Source: an uncultured Lentisphaeria bacterium (GTDB taxonomy: Bacteria; Verrucomicrobiota; Lentisphaeria; Victivallales; UBA1829). Taken from it: a DNA stretch of 9,770 bases. This document shows, in pieces, positions 1 to 7,096 of this stretch. Both the position numbers and the translations under genes were made by a program. The stretch lies in assembly GCA_905197955.1 (NCBI GenBank), contig CAJKAR010000076.1, forward strand, positions 1 to 9,770. The letters run 5' to 3'. The notes under the pieces are model-generated. The model saw only the letters and a list, made by a program, of their open reading frames with translations, did no database searches and was not told the DNA's origin. The number at the start of each line of letters is the position of its first letter. Positions within the stretch are counted from its first letter, which is position 1.

Positions 1-5
1 CGCGA

Positions 6-75
6 CAAGGACACAGTCCTTGACCCGAGAAAAATGCTTGCGCATTTTTCCGTAACAGAATTTTTCAGGAAAAAT
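6..75 (-). terminator. Series of three small hairpins downstream of lysS, probable transcription end
   Basis: Reading leftward from the lysS stop codon, three inverted repeats follow each other. The first is a 6-bp A/T stem at 60-65/70-75. The second is a 9-bp stem at 29-37/42-50, which on the lysS strand is closed by a GCAA (GNRA-type) tetraloop. The third is a perfect 7-bp stem at 6-12/16-22 with a 3-base loop. The second stem carries its own run of five T on its 3' arm, but no clean U tract follows it, so it is not a textbook intrinsic terminator. Position and strand make a lysS 3' end the simplest reading. A bidirectional role with whatever lies left of the window is possible. Confidence 0.45.
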
Positions 76-82
76 CCGTGAG

Positions 83-1576
83 TTATGCTTTCGGGCGCAG
101 CTGCGGGAAGAGCAGAACGTCGCGAATGGATTCCGCACCGGTCAGGAGCATGATGAGCCGGTCGATGCCGATGCCCATGCCGCCCGCAGGAGGCATTCCA
201 TGTTCCATGGCGGTCATGAAGTCTTCATCAATGACTTTCTGCAGTTCGCCGGTACGGTCATTCATCTTAGCCTGATCGAGGAAACGCTGGCGCTGATCGA
301 TCGGGTCATTGAGTTCGGAATATCCCGGAGAGATCTCCTGACCGTTGATTTCCAGCTCGTAGACATCGACGAGAGTCGGATCATCTTCACATTTTTTCGC
401 CAGGGGAACCAGCTCCGCGGGAAGGCGAGTGACAAATGTCGGCTGGATCAGGGTCTGCTCGATCAGTTTTTCATAGATTTCATGAGTGATTTCGCGATCT
501 TCGAAATCCGGCATCACGGGAGCACCGAGTTCTTTAGCCTTTGCAAATTTTTCATCGTGGGAGAGTTCGAACCAGTTCTCTCCGACCCGTTCTTTGATGA
601 GATCCCGATAGGCAACCCGTCTCCAGGGACGCGACAGATCAATAACTTTTCCATTCGCATGCTGAATCTGAAGTGTTCCCATGACATTCTGAGCAACGGT
701 CGTAACCAGTTCTTCGATCAGATTCATCATGGTTTCGCAGTTGCCGTAGGCCTGATAAATTTCGATCATCGTGAATTCGGGATTGTGTCTGCGCGAGATG
801 CCTTCGTTTCGGAAGTTCCGGTTCATCTCGAAGACCTTCTCAAAACCGCCGACCAGCAGTCGCTTGAGATAAAGTTCCGGAGCAATTCTCATATACATGT
901 CGCAGTCGAGCGCTTCGTAACGGGTTTTGAACGGACGCGCGGCAGCTCCTCCCGGAATATTCTGAAGCATCGGGGTTTCGACTTCGAGGAATCCTTTTTC
1001 GGCAAGGAAACGACGGATTTCGCTGATGATGCGGAAGCGCTTTTTGAAGATCTCTCTGCTTTCGTCGTTGACGATCAGATCCAGGTAGCGCTGACGGTAT
1101 CTCTGTTCGACGTCGGTAAGACCGTGCCATTTTTCAGGAAGGGGCCGCAGGGATTTGGAGAGCAGGGTGCATTTTGTCGCTTTGACGGTGATCTCTCCAG
1201 TTTTTGTCGCAAAGAGATCTCCTTCGACGCCGATGATGTCACCGATATCAAACTTTTTAAAGAGTTTATAAAAGTCCTCGCCGACAGCATCGCGCTGGAC
1301 GTAAATCTGCATTCTGCCGGAGGAGTCTTTCACATCTGCGAAAACGGATTTTCCCATGACCCGGAACGCCGTGATTCTTCCGGCAATGATCACATGGGGA
1401 TGTTCTTCCGTATCCGGAACAAAGAGCGCGCGGGCTTTTTCAACCGGCATGGCGCCGTCAAAACGTTCGCCGAACGGTTTGATTCCGGCTTTGGCGAATT
1501 CTTCGGCTTTGGCTCTTCTCTGCGCGAAAATGTCTTCCGGTTTCTGTTCGGCTGTCTGATTTGTCTGTTCTGTCAT
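83..1576 (-). CDS. lysS: Lysine--tRNA ligase, class II (LysRS)
   Basis: This enzyme activates lysine with ATP and attaches it to tRNA-Lys in the cytoplasm. The 497-residue product is close to the usual bacterial class II length of about 500. An OB-fold anticodon-binding domain occupies roughly residues 55-155 (segment HVIIAGRITAFRVMGKSVFA). The class II catalytic core follows. Motif 1 is in RRFLAEKGFLEVETPML, followed by the LysRS-typical IPGGAAARPF. Motif 2 is FRNEGISRRHNPEFT, with its ATP-binding arginine at R256 and glutamate at E258. Motif 3 is GMGIGIDR at 466-473, close to the C-terminus. All expected catalytic segments are present and nothing is truncated. The ATG start is supported by AGGAGA 11 bases upstream and by a promoter about 28 bases further up. 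The gene is divergent from the symporter and appears to be transcribed alone within this window. The residue-level match leaves little doubt about function. Confidence 0.98.
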   Translation of the reverse strand: MTEQTNQTAEQKPEDIFAQRRAKAEEFAKAGIKPFGERFDGAMPVEKARALFVPDTEEHPHVIIAGRITAFRVMGKSVFADVKDSSGRMQIYVQRDAVGEDFYKLFKKFDIGDIIGVEGDLFATKTGEITVKATKCTLLSKSLRPLPEKWHGLTDVEQRYRQRYLDLIVNDESREIFKKRFRIISEIRRFLAEKGFLEVETPMLQNIPGGAAARPFKTRYEALDCDMYMRIAPELYLKRLLVGGFEKVFEMNRNFRNEGISRRHNPEFTMIEIYQAYGNCETMMNLIEELVTTVAQNVMGTLQIQHANGKVIDLSRPWRRVAYRDLIKERVGENWFELSHDEKFAKAKELGAPVMPDFEDREITHEIYEKLIEQTLIQPTFVTRLPAELVPLAKKCEDDPTLVDVYELEINGQEISPGYSELNDPIDQRQRFLDQAKMNDRTGELQKVIDEDFMTAMEHGMPPAGGMGIGIDRLIMLLTGAESIRDVLLFPQLRPKA

Positions 1577-1587
1577 TTTCCCTGAAA

Positions 1588-1639
1588 TCTCCTGTAAAGT
1601 TGGAACAGATAAATTACCACGTTTTTATGGATTTTTCAA
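1588..1639 (-). promoter_or_regulatory. lysS promoter and ribosome binding site
   Basis: On the minus strand TTGAAA (1634-1639) and TAATTT (1611-1616) are separated by exactly 17 bases, with TGG directly before the -10 box (extended -10). The predicted transcript start near 1604 gives a leader of about 28 bases. The Shine-Dalgarno AGGAGA (1588-1593) lies 11 bases before the ATG. A perfect 8-base palindrome, GAATATTC (1651-1658), sits just upstream of the -35 box in A/T-rich DNA and could be a regulator site or chance. These elements are seen in the sequence; promoter activity is inferred. Confidence 0.7.
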
Positions 1640-1751
1640 CAAATCTTCCAGAATATTCCATTTTTTTGTTGATTCAGTGCTGAAGATCGTACAGACTCGG
1701 GGAGTGTTTTCCTTCGATTCCGCTTTTCCTTGAGAAATGTTTTTTTCCCTG

Positions 1752-1780
1752 TTGATTTTTAAGGAGTTCAATGGTATAGT
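1752..1780 (+). promoter_or_regulatory. Sigma70-type promoter for the symporter gene
   Basis: TTGATT (1752-1757) and TATAGT (1775-1780) are separated by 17 bases, with TGG immediately before the -10 box, which forms an extended -10 element. Transcription would start near 1787 and give a leader of roughly 148 bases. The sequence GTTCGGG occurs at 1786-1792 and again at 1805-1811, a 19-base spacing just at and after the expected start site. This could be a pair of operator half-sites, but seven bases is short. The spacing and extended element make this one of the two best promoters in the window. Confidence 0.72.
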
Positions 1781-1820
1781 AACTCGTTCGGGTAAAAACG
1801 CTGTGTTCGGGAAATGGAAA

Positions 1821-1853
1821 AAGAAGCCGCGGGGATACTGGGCGGCTTTTTCT
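1821..1853 (+). promoter_or_regulatory. Terminator-like hairpin in the symporter leader (possible attenuator)
   Basis: A 10-bp stem pairs 1821-1830 with 1842-1851 and includes one G-T wobble. Its core is AAGCCGC/GCGGCTT with an 11-base loop, and the 3' arm ends in five T. The hairpin lies between the predicted promoter and the start codon, about 80 bases before the ATG, where an intrinsic terminator would cut off the transcript early. I do not recognise a riboswitch or leader-peptide class, so conditional termination is inference. A plain mRNA-stabilising hairpin would look the same. Confidence 0.4.
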
Positions 1854-1919
1854 GCTTTCAGAACAGGGGGCGGGCGTTTTTTCATATGCTTTACAAGTGG
1901 GGTTCCATAACAAAAAATC

Positions 1920-1925
1920 GAGGTG
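1920..1925 (+). promoter_or_regulatory. Ribosome binding site that sets the symporter start
   Basis: GAGGTG ends nine bases before ATG 1935. A longer reading beginning at GTG 1923 would place the start codon inside this Shine-Dalgarno sequence, so ATG 1935 is preferred. It also gives a more typical N-terminus, MTWIDWCIVAIP, which leads directly into the first membrane helix. Confidence 0.75.
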
Positions 1926-1934
1926 TGTGGAAAA

Positions 1935-4211
1935 ATGACTTGGATCGACTGGTGCATAGTGGCCATTCCCATGGCGATTCTGATTGGGGTGTCCATTTAT
2001 TCACGCAAGTATGCAAGGGGAGTAGTGGATTTTCTGGCAGCCGGACGAATTGCGGGACGTTACGTCCTTTCGGTCGGCGATATGGCGGCCGGGCTTTCTG
2101 TAATTACTCTGGTGGCCGGATGTGAACAGAATTATCAGACCGGATTTGCCGTTGGCTTCTGGTCCGCAATTACGGCGCCTGTCGGAGTGTTCATGGCGTT
2201 GACAGGATACTGTATGTATCGCTGGCGTCAGACACAGTGTCTTTCGATGGGACAGTTCCTGGAAATGCGTTATGGAAGTAAATTTTTCCGAATCTTCTGT
2301 GCAGGTCTGCGAACTATCGCTGAAATGGTAACCAATGCGATTGGTCCTGCGATTGCAACCAACTTCTTTATTTATTATCTCGGGCTTCCGCATAAAGTGA
2401 TGATCTGCGGAATCAATCTGCCCTGTTATGGAATTATTGTATTCCTCTGTCTTTGTCTGGCGATGATCTTTATCTGGCCGGGCGGACGTGTCTCCCTGCT
2501 GATTACGGACTGCGTGCAGGGGCTTCTCAGTTACCCGATCTTTGTTGTTATTGTAGGTTATATCATTCTCAACTTCTCCTGGACGGATGATATTGCTCCT
2601 GTCATGTGGAACCGTGTCCCCGGACAGAGCTTCATGAATCCGTATGATATTTCCCAGCTGCGCGACTTCAATATTTTTGCTCTGATCGTCACCCTGCTTG
2701 GCAGTGTGCTGAACCGCGCCGCCTGGATCGGTAACGATACCAGCGGTGCCGGCAAGACGCCTCATGAGCAGAAAATGGCAGGTGTGCTCGGCGCATGGAG
2801 AAATGGTTTCGCCTGGATGATGATTCTTCTGCTTGCAATCGTGGTGATTGTCTTTATGACAAGTCCTAAATTTGCGACAGATCACCATAAATTTGATGTT
2901 TCCAGTTCGGAAGTCCGCCAGGAACTTTCCGCAAAAGTGCTCGAAGAGGCGGTGCCTGATGTCGCTGTCCGGACAAAGATCATCGACGCTCTGGCTAAGA
3001 TTCCTGCTACCCAGAAGGTCGAAGATTACAAAAAGCCGCTTTCTCAGCAGAATAACATGGATACCCCGTATTTCAATACGGTTCGAGAAGTCCTGGGTGA
3101 TTCTCCGGAAGGACGTCATCAGTTCCAGAAGTATCGCTCTCTGTACCATCAGATGATGATGCCGTCGGTGGTCAGCAAGATCTTCCCGGTCGGTATGCTC
3201 GGACTCTTCTGTCTGCTGATGGTGATGCTCCTCATCTCCACAGACGACAGCCGTATTTTCAATGCCTCTTCGACCCTGATGCAGGATATGGTTCTGCCTC
3301 TGTTCAAAGGTCGTCTGGATCCGAAGAAGCATCTGCTGTATCTTCGTTTGATGACGGTCGGTGTGGCGATTTTCTTCCTGATTGTATCGCTGTTTTTCAC
3401 TCAGCTGGACTACATTAACATGTTCACAACGATCATGTGTGCATTGTGGTGCGGCGGTGCTGGACCGATTATGGTTTGCGGTTTGTACAGCCGGTTCGGA
3501 AATCTTACGGGAGCGTGGTGTGCCATTATCTTCGGTTCTGGAACCTCGCTGCTTGGACTGATTCTCCAGCGGCACTGGGCTTTGACGGTCTATCCGTTCC
3601 TGGAGCAGATGGGATGGGTGGAAGGAATCAATACCTTCCTGGTGACGGTTTCCTCGCCGTTCAATCCGTGGATCAGCTGGTCGATGGACCCCGTGAAGTT
3701 CCCGATCAACTCGTTCGAAATTTACTTTATTTCGATGGTGCTTTCCGTCGGCGGCTATATTGTCGGATCCTACCTGACCTACAAGCCGTATGACCTGGAC
3801 AAGCTGCTGCACCGCGGCATCTATGCTGTGGAGCCCGAACCGCCGAAAGAAAAATGGACTTTGCGGAATCTGTTCAGCCGTCTGATCGGTATTACGCCGG
3901 AATACACGCTGGGCGACAAAGTCATTGCGTATTCGGTGTTCTTCTATTCTGTGGTGTACAGTGTCGGCATCATCTTCTTTGCGATCGTGATCTGGAACCT
4001 GATCAGTCCGTGGCCGAAGGAATGGTGGACCATCAAGTTCTATATTACCACGCTGCTGGTGCCTGGTATTGTCGGAGTGGTCTCCACGGTCTGGTTCCTG
4101 ATCGGCGGAATTCATGACGCGCGCCAGCTCTTCATCGACCTGGAAAAACGCGTCGAGGATCCGGACGATAACGGTCAGATTCTCAATACGCCTGATTCCA
4201 GCGCTAAATAA
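1935..4211 (+). CDS. Sodium:solute symporter family (SSS) transporter, large form
   Basis: This is a polytopic inner-membrane protein predicted to import a solute with Na+. The 758-residue product is much longer than the roughly 500 of PutP or SGLT-type members. The family signature region is clear: STDDSRIFNASSTLMQDM, starting at S435-T436, matches the TM8 region whose Ser/Thr pair binds the Na2 sodium ion. The early segment VGDMAAGLSVITLVAG fits TM1. Hydrophobic helices run through most of residues 5-307 and 410-620. Two features are unusual in size: a hydrophilic insert of about 100 residues (about 308-407, rich in charged residues), and a C-terminal extension with two further helices (about 662-725) ending in IHDARQLFIDLEKRVEDPDD. 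I associate this tail with PVC-group SSS proteins. No neighbouring catabolic gene hints at the substrate, which could be a sugar, an organic acid or another small solute. It has its own promoter and terminator. Confidence 0.88.
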   Translation: MTWIDWCIVAIPMAILIGVSIYSRKYARGVVDFLAAGRIAGRYVLSVGDMAAGLSVITLVAGCEQNYQTGFAVGFWSAITAPVGVFMALTGYCMYRWRQTQCLSMGQFLEMRYGSKFFRIFCAGLRTIAEMVTNAIGPAIATNFFIYYLGLPHKVMICGINLPCYGIIVFLCLCLAMIFIWPGGRVSLLITDCVQGLLSYPIFVVIVGYIILNFSWTDDIAPVMWNRVPGQSFMNPYDISQLRDFNIFALIVTLLGSVLNRAAWIGNDTSGAGKTPHEQKMAGVLGAWRNGFAWMMILLLAIVVIVFMTSPKFATDHHKFDVSSSEVRQELSAKVLEEAVPDVAVRTKIIDALAKIPATQKVEDYKKPLSQQNNMDTPYFNTVREVLGDSPEGRHQFQKYRSLYHQMMMPSVVSKIFPVGMLGLFCLLMVMLLISTDDSRIFNASSTLMQDMVLPLFKGRLDPKKHLLYLRLMTVGVAIFFLIVSLFFTQLDYINMFTTIMCALWCGGAGPIMVCGLYSRFGNLTGAWCAIIFGSGTSLLGLILQRHWALTVYPFLEQMGWVEGINTFLVTVSSPFNPWISWSMDPVKFPINSFEIYFISMVLSVGGYIVGSYLTYKPYDLDKLLHRGIYAVEPEPPKEKWTLRNLFSRLIGITPEYTLGDKVIAYSVFFYSVVYSVGIIFFAIVIWNLISPWPKEWWTIKFYITTLLVPGIVGVVSTVWFLIGGIHDARQLFIDLEKRVEDPDDNGQILNTPDSSAK

Positions 4212-4278
4212 TTCCGTTGTTCGGAATCGTTTTTCCGGAGGGCTTTCCTGAAAACAGGGAAAGTCCTCCGTTTTTTTT
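4211..4278 (+). terminator. Tandem intrinsic terminator after the symporter gene
   Basis: A first 6-bp hairpin (4211-4216/4222-4227) begins at the last base of the stop codon and is followed by CG and five T. A second, much stronger hairpin pairs 4236-4250 with 4255-4270 around an AAAA loop, with one G-T wobble and one bulged G, and is followed at once by eight T (4271-4278). The second is a classical rho-independent terminator and separates the symporter from valS. Confidence 0.93.
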
Positions 4279-4310
4279 ATCGAACGGACGTGCATTTTTC
4301 ACTCCGATGC

Positions 4311-4345
4311 TGTATAGTATAAGGTTTTCATTGCATTTGATTCAA
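4311..4345 (+). promoter_or_regulatory. Candidate valS promoter -10 region and leader motif
   Basis: After the upstream terminator only 89 bases remain before valS, so a promoter is expected here. TATAGT (4313-4318), overlapping a TATAAG (4318-4323), is the best -10 candidate, but no good -35 box sits at 16-18 bases. Just downstream lies TTCATTGCATT (4327-4337), which recurs upstream of lpxA, and an imperfect palindrome of form TTGnAT-NNN-ATnCAA (4331-4345). The Shine-Dalgarno GGAGG (4359-4363) lies four bases before the ATG. No T-box sequence is visible, although T-box leaders precede many synthetase genes in Firmicutes. Confidence 0.4.
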
Positions 4346-4367
4346 TTAACATAGTTTTGGAGGTATC

Positions 4368-7031
4368 ATGTCTGCACAGGAAATGCCCAAGGCCTACGAG
4401 CCCGCGGAGGTGGAAAAAAAATGGTATTCCTACTGGGAATCCAACGGTTTGTTCAAAGGACGTCCGAATCCGGATAAGAAACCCTATTCCATTGTGATCC
4501 CGCCGCCGAACGTGACGGGAATTCTGACCATGGGACACGTTCTGAACAACACGTTGCAGGACATCCTGATGCGCTGGCACCGCATGGAGGGCTATGAGTG
4601 CTGCTGGTTCCCAGGAACCGACCACGCAGGAATCGCCACCGAGGCCAGAGTCAACAAGGAACTCATGAAGACCGAACACATTTCCAGAGACGATCTCGGG
4701 CGTGATGCCTTTATTGAACGGGTCTGGGAGTGGAAAAAGAAATACGGCGGCACGATCATCCGCCAGCTCCGCAAGCTCGGCGCCTCCTGCGACTGGGAAC
4801 GCGAACGCTTTACCATGGACGAGGGACTCAGCAGAGCGGTCCGCAAGGTCTTTGTCGATCTTTACAACAAAGGTTATATTTATCGCGGCAGACGGATGAT
4901 CAACTGGTGTCCGGTTTCAAAGACCGCGCTCTCCGATGAGGAGGTTATCTACAAAGATGAACAGGGCAAGTTCTATCATTTCCGCTATCCGCTGACCGAT
5001 GGCTCCGGCTATCTGGTGGTTGCCACGACCCGTCCGGAGACGATGTTCGGCGATACAGCCGTTGCGGTCAATCCGAACGATGAGCGCTATCGTCATCTGA
5101 TCGGCAAGACGGTGCATCTGCCGCTGACCGATCGCGAGATCCCGATCATCGCCGATGAGCACGCCGATCCTGAAAAGGGAACCGGATGCGTGAAAATTAC
5201 TCCCGCCCACGACCCCAATGACTTCCAGGTCGGACTCCGTCACAATCTGGAATTTATCTCCGTACTCGACAAGACCGCTCATCTGAATGCCAAAGCCGGT
5301 CCGGAATTCGAAGGTCTCGACCGTTTCGAAGCCAGAAAACTCATCCTCAAAAAACTGGAGGAGCAGGGACTTCTGGACAAGGTGGAGGATCTGACCCATG
5401 CTGTCGGTTATTCTGAACGCGGTGGCGTACCGATCGAGCCGATGCTCAGTGAACAGTGGTTCGTGAAGATGGAAGAGCTGGCAAAACCTGCAATCGCGGC
5501 GGTCCGTGACGGCAGCATCAAATTCTATCCGGAACGCTGGACCAAGACCTATTTCCACTGGATGGAAGGAATCAAGGACTGGTGCATCAGCCGTCAGATC
5601 TGGTGGGGACACCGTATTCCCGCGTGGTATCGCGGCGACGAGACCTATGTCGGCGTCGAGCCCCCGCAGGGCGAAGGCTGGGTGCAGGAGGAAGACGTTC
5701 TTGATACATGGTTCAGTTCCTGGCTCTGGCCCTTCTCCATCATGGGCTGGCCCGACAAGACCCCCGAACAGGATTATTTCTATCCGACCAGCGATCTCGT
5801 GACCGGTCCGGATATCATTTTCTTCTGGGTCGCCCGCATGATTATGGCCGGTTGCGAGTTCAAAGGAAAGATCCCGTTCTCGAATGTTTATTTTACAAGC
5901 ATTATCCGCGATGAACTCGGCCGGAAGCTGAGCAAATCGCTTGGAAATTCGCCGGATCCGCTGGATGTCATCGACAAGTATGGCGCCGATGCGCTCCGCT
6001 TCTCCATTATCTACATTGCTCCGGTGGGAATGGATATCAAATATTCGAACGAGAAATGCGAAATCGGCAGAAACTTTGCCAACAAGCTCTGGAACGCCTG
6101 CCGCTTCCGCCGGATGCAGGGTGAGATCTCTTCGAACTTCACCGATGTGAATGATCTGATCCGGGATGGCAAACTCACTTCCGATGAGGCGTGGATGCTG
6201 GCAAAGCTCGATGCCTGTGCCGTCGATATGAAAAAATCGCTGGATGAGTTCAAATTCCATCAGGCGGTGCACGATATCTATGAACTGGTCTGGAGTTCCT
6301 TCTGCGACTGGTTCATCGAAGCCTCAAAAGTCCGTTTTGCCGCGGGCGGAGAGGCACGCGAACAGGCGCTCCGCGTTCTTGACTATGCTCTCTGGAAACT
6401 GCTCCGTCTTCTGCATCCCTTCATGCCGTTCATTACGGAGGAGCTGGCGCATCAGATGGGCTTCCTTTCCGACTCGGAAAGCATCATGTATGCGGAATTC
6501 CCGCTGCCGATGAGCGAAAAGGAAGTGGCGATCCCCGATGCGGAATCTGTCATGGCTAAGACCGAAGCGAAATTTGAACTGATCAGCGCAGGTAGAACAC
6601 TCCGTATCTCCTATAACATCGCTCCCGGAAAAAAGATCGACTTCCATGTCAAGGCTGCAAACGATTCCATGGAGGAGTTCCTCAAGAAAGGAATCGACAG
6701 TTTGAAATGGCTCCTCAATGCAAACTCCGTGACGATTTCGCAGGAGGATTATCACTGCGACGACGCTTCCGGAGCTCCCTCGACTTTGGTTGCCGCCGGC
6801 GCAATTTTCCTGCCACTGAAGGGGCTGATCGATGTCGAAGCGGAAAAAGCCAAGCTCAAAAAACAGCAGACCGAACTTCTCGGCTGGATCAAATCCTCCG
6901 AAGCGAAACTTTCCAATGAGCGCTTCCTTGCGAAAGCTCCGCCGAAAGTCGTGGAAGAGGCAAAGGCTTATCTCGTGGATCTGAAAGAGAAGCTCGCACG
7001 TGTGGAGAGCGCTCTGGCTCAAATGAAATAA
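4368..7031 (+). CDS. valS: Valine--tRNA ligase (ValRS)
   Basis: This enzyme charges tRNA-Val with valine in the cytoplasm and hydrolyses mischarged threonine. The 887-residue product matches the shorter bacterial form (about 880). The class I Rossmann core opens with PPPNVTGILTMGH, where the HIGH motif reads T54-M55-G56-H57, and continues with the ValRS signature FPGTDHAGIATEA. The CP1 editing domain spans roughly residues 195-390 and includes TTRPET (220-225) and the GTGCVKITPAHDPNDF segment. The KMSKS loop is K520-L521-S522-K523-S524 in GRKLSKSLGNSPDPLD. An anticodon-binding helical domain follows, and then the C-terminal coiled-coil arm (about 820-887) rich in Lys and Glu that grips tRNA. 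All domains are intact. The first histidine of HIGH is threonine, which may be lineage-typical. It is preceded by a strong terminator and followed after 65 bases by a membrane glycosyltransferase, with no obvious terminator between. Confidence 0.98.
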   Translation: MSAQEMPKAYEPAEVEKKWYSYWESNGLFKGRPNPDKKPYSIVIPPPNVTGILTMGHVLNNTLQDILMRWHRMEGYECCWFPGTDHAGIATEARVNKELMKTEHISRDDLGRDAFIERVWEWKKKYGGTIIRQLRKLGASCDWERERFTMDEGLSRAVRKVFVDLYNKGYIYRGRRMINWCPVSKTALSDEEVIYKDEQGKFYHFRYPLTDGSGYLVVATTRPETMFGDTAVAVNPNDERYRHLIGKTVHLPLTDREIPIIADEHADPEKGTGCVKITPAHDPNDFQVGLRHNLEFISVLDKTAHLNAKAGPEFEGLDRFEARKLILKKLEEQGLLDKVEDLTHAVGYSERGGVPIEPMLSEQWFVKMEELAKPAIAAVRDGSIKFYPERWTKTYFHWMEGIKDWCISRQIWWGHRIPAWYRGDETYVGVEPPQGEGWVQEEDVLDTWFSSWLWPFSIMGWPDKTPEQDYFYPTSDLVTGPDIIFFWVARMIMAGCEFKGKIPFSNVYFTSIIRDELGRKLSKSLGNSPDPLDVIDKYGADALRFSIIYIAPVGMDIKYSNEKCEIGRNFANKLWNACRFRRMQGEISSNFTDVNDLIRDGKLTSDEAWMLAKLDACAVDMKKSLDEFKFHQAVHDIYELVWSSFCDWFIEASKVRFAAGGEAREQALRVLDYALWKLLRLLHPFMPFITEELAHQMGFLSDSESIMYAEFPLPMSEKEVAIPDAESVMAKTEAKFELISAGRTLRISYNIAPGKKIDFHVKAANDSMEEFLKKGIDSLKWLLNANSVTISQEDYHCDDASGAPSTLVAAGAIFLPLKGLIDVEAEKAKLKKQQTELLGWIKSSEAKLSNERFLAKAPPKVVEEAKAYLVDLKEKLARVESALAQMK

Positions 7032-7044
7032 AAACGGTCGGAGA

Positions 7045-7067
7045 CGGAGAGGGGCATCTCCTCTCCG
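7045..7067 (+). other. GC-rich hairpin between valS and the glycosyltransferase gene
   Basis: A perfect 8-bp stem CGGAGAGG/CCTCTCCG (7045-7052/7060-7067) with a 7-base loop occupies most of the 65-base gap. No T tract follows, so it is unlikely to be an intrinsic terminator. More plausible roles are protecting the 3' end of processed valS mRNA or tuning expression between the two genes. The downstream gene has only a weak Shine-Dalgarno (GGTGG, 7088-7092). Confidence 0.5.
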
Positions 7068-7096
7068 CCTGCCGATAATATGGGAATGGTGGATTG

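Larger units (their letters stand above)
1577..1934. other. Divergent intergenic region between lysS and the symporter gene
   Basis: This 358-base region has no convincing gene. It contains the two outward-facing promoters, the lysS ribosome binding site, and the symporter leader with its hairpin. The centre (about 1660-1750) is T-rich and holds nothing further that I can recognise. Short open frames cross it on both strands, but they run into the coding regions in the wrong frame and have no recognisable product. No T-box signature or known riboswitch core was recognised by eye. Confidence 0.7.

Noticed and set aside
200..1585. Long open frame of 461 codons on the plus strand antisense to lysS
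   Set aside because: It mirrors the lysS coding frame, has no recognisable domain, and covers the full extent of a certain class II LysRS. Such open antisense frames arise from the codon usage of the real gene.
1923..1934. GTG start four codons upstream of the chosen symporter start
   Set aside because: That GTG overlaps the Shine-Dalgarno sequence GAGGTG, which is correctly spaced for ATG 1935.
1625..1996. 123-codon minus-strand frame in the intergenic region
   Set aside because: It overlaps the symporter N-terminus and the lysS promoter region, and its product has no domain-like pattern.
1814..2125. Possible 103-codon leader gene starting in the symporter leader
   Set aside because: It runs out of frame into the symporter, has no convincing Shine-Dalgarno, and its product shows no recognisable features. 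A short regulatory leader peptide is not excluded but has no positive evidence.
2001..4295. Long open frame of 764 codons on the minus strand antisense to the symporter
   Set aside because: Its product is rich in His, Arg, Gln and Asp, the usual signature of reading membrane-protein codons backwards. It would also begin beyond a strong terminator oriented the other way.
4279..4367. T-box riboswitch ahead of valS
   Set aside because: The gap is only 89 bases, too short for a T-box, and lacks the conserved T-box sequence and an antiterminator.
4917..6272. 451-codon minus-strand frame inside valS, with other shorter frames across valS and lpxA
   Set aside because: They overlap confidently assigned catalytic and editing motifs of ValS and the LpxA beta-helix, and show no family features of their own.
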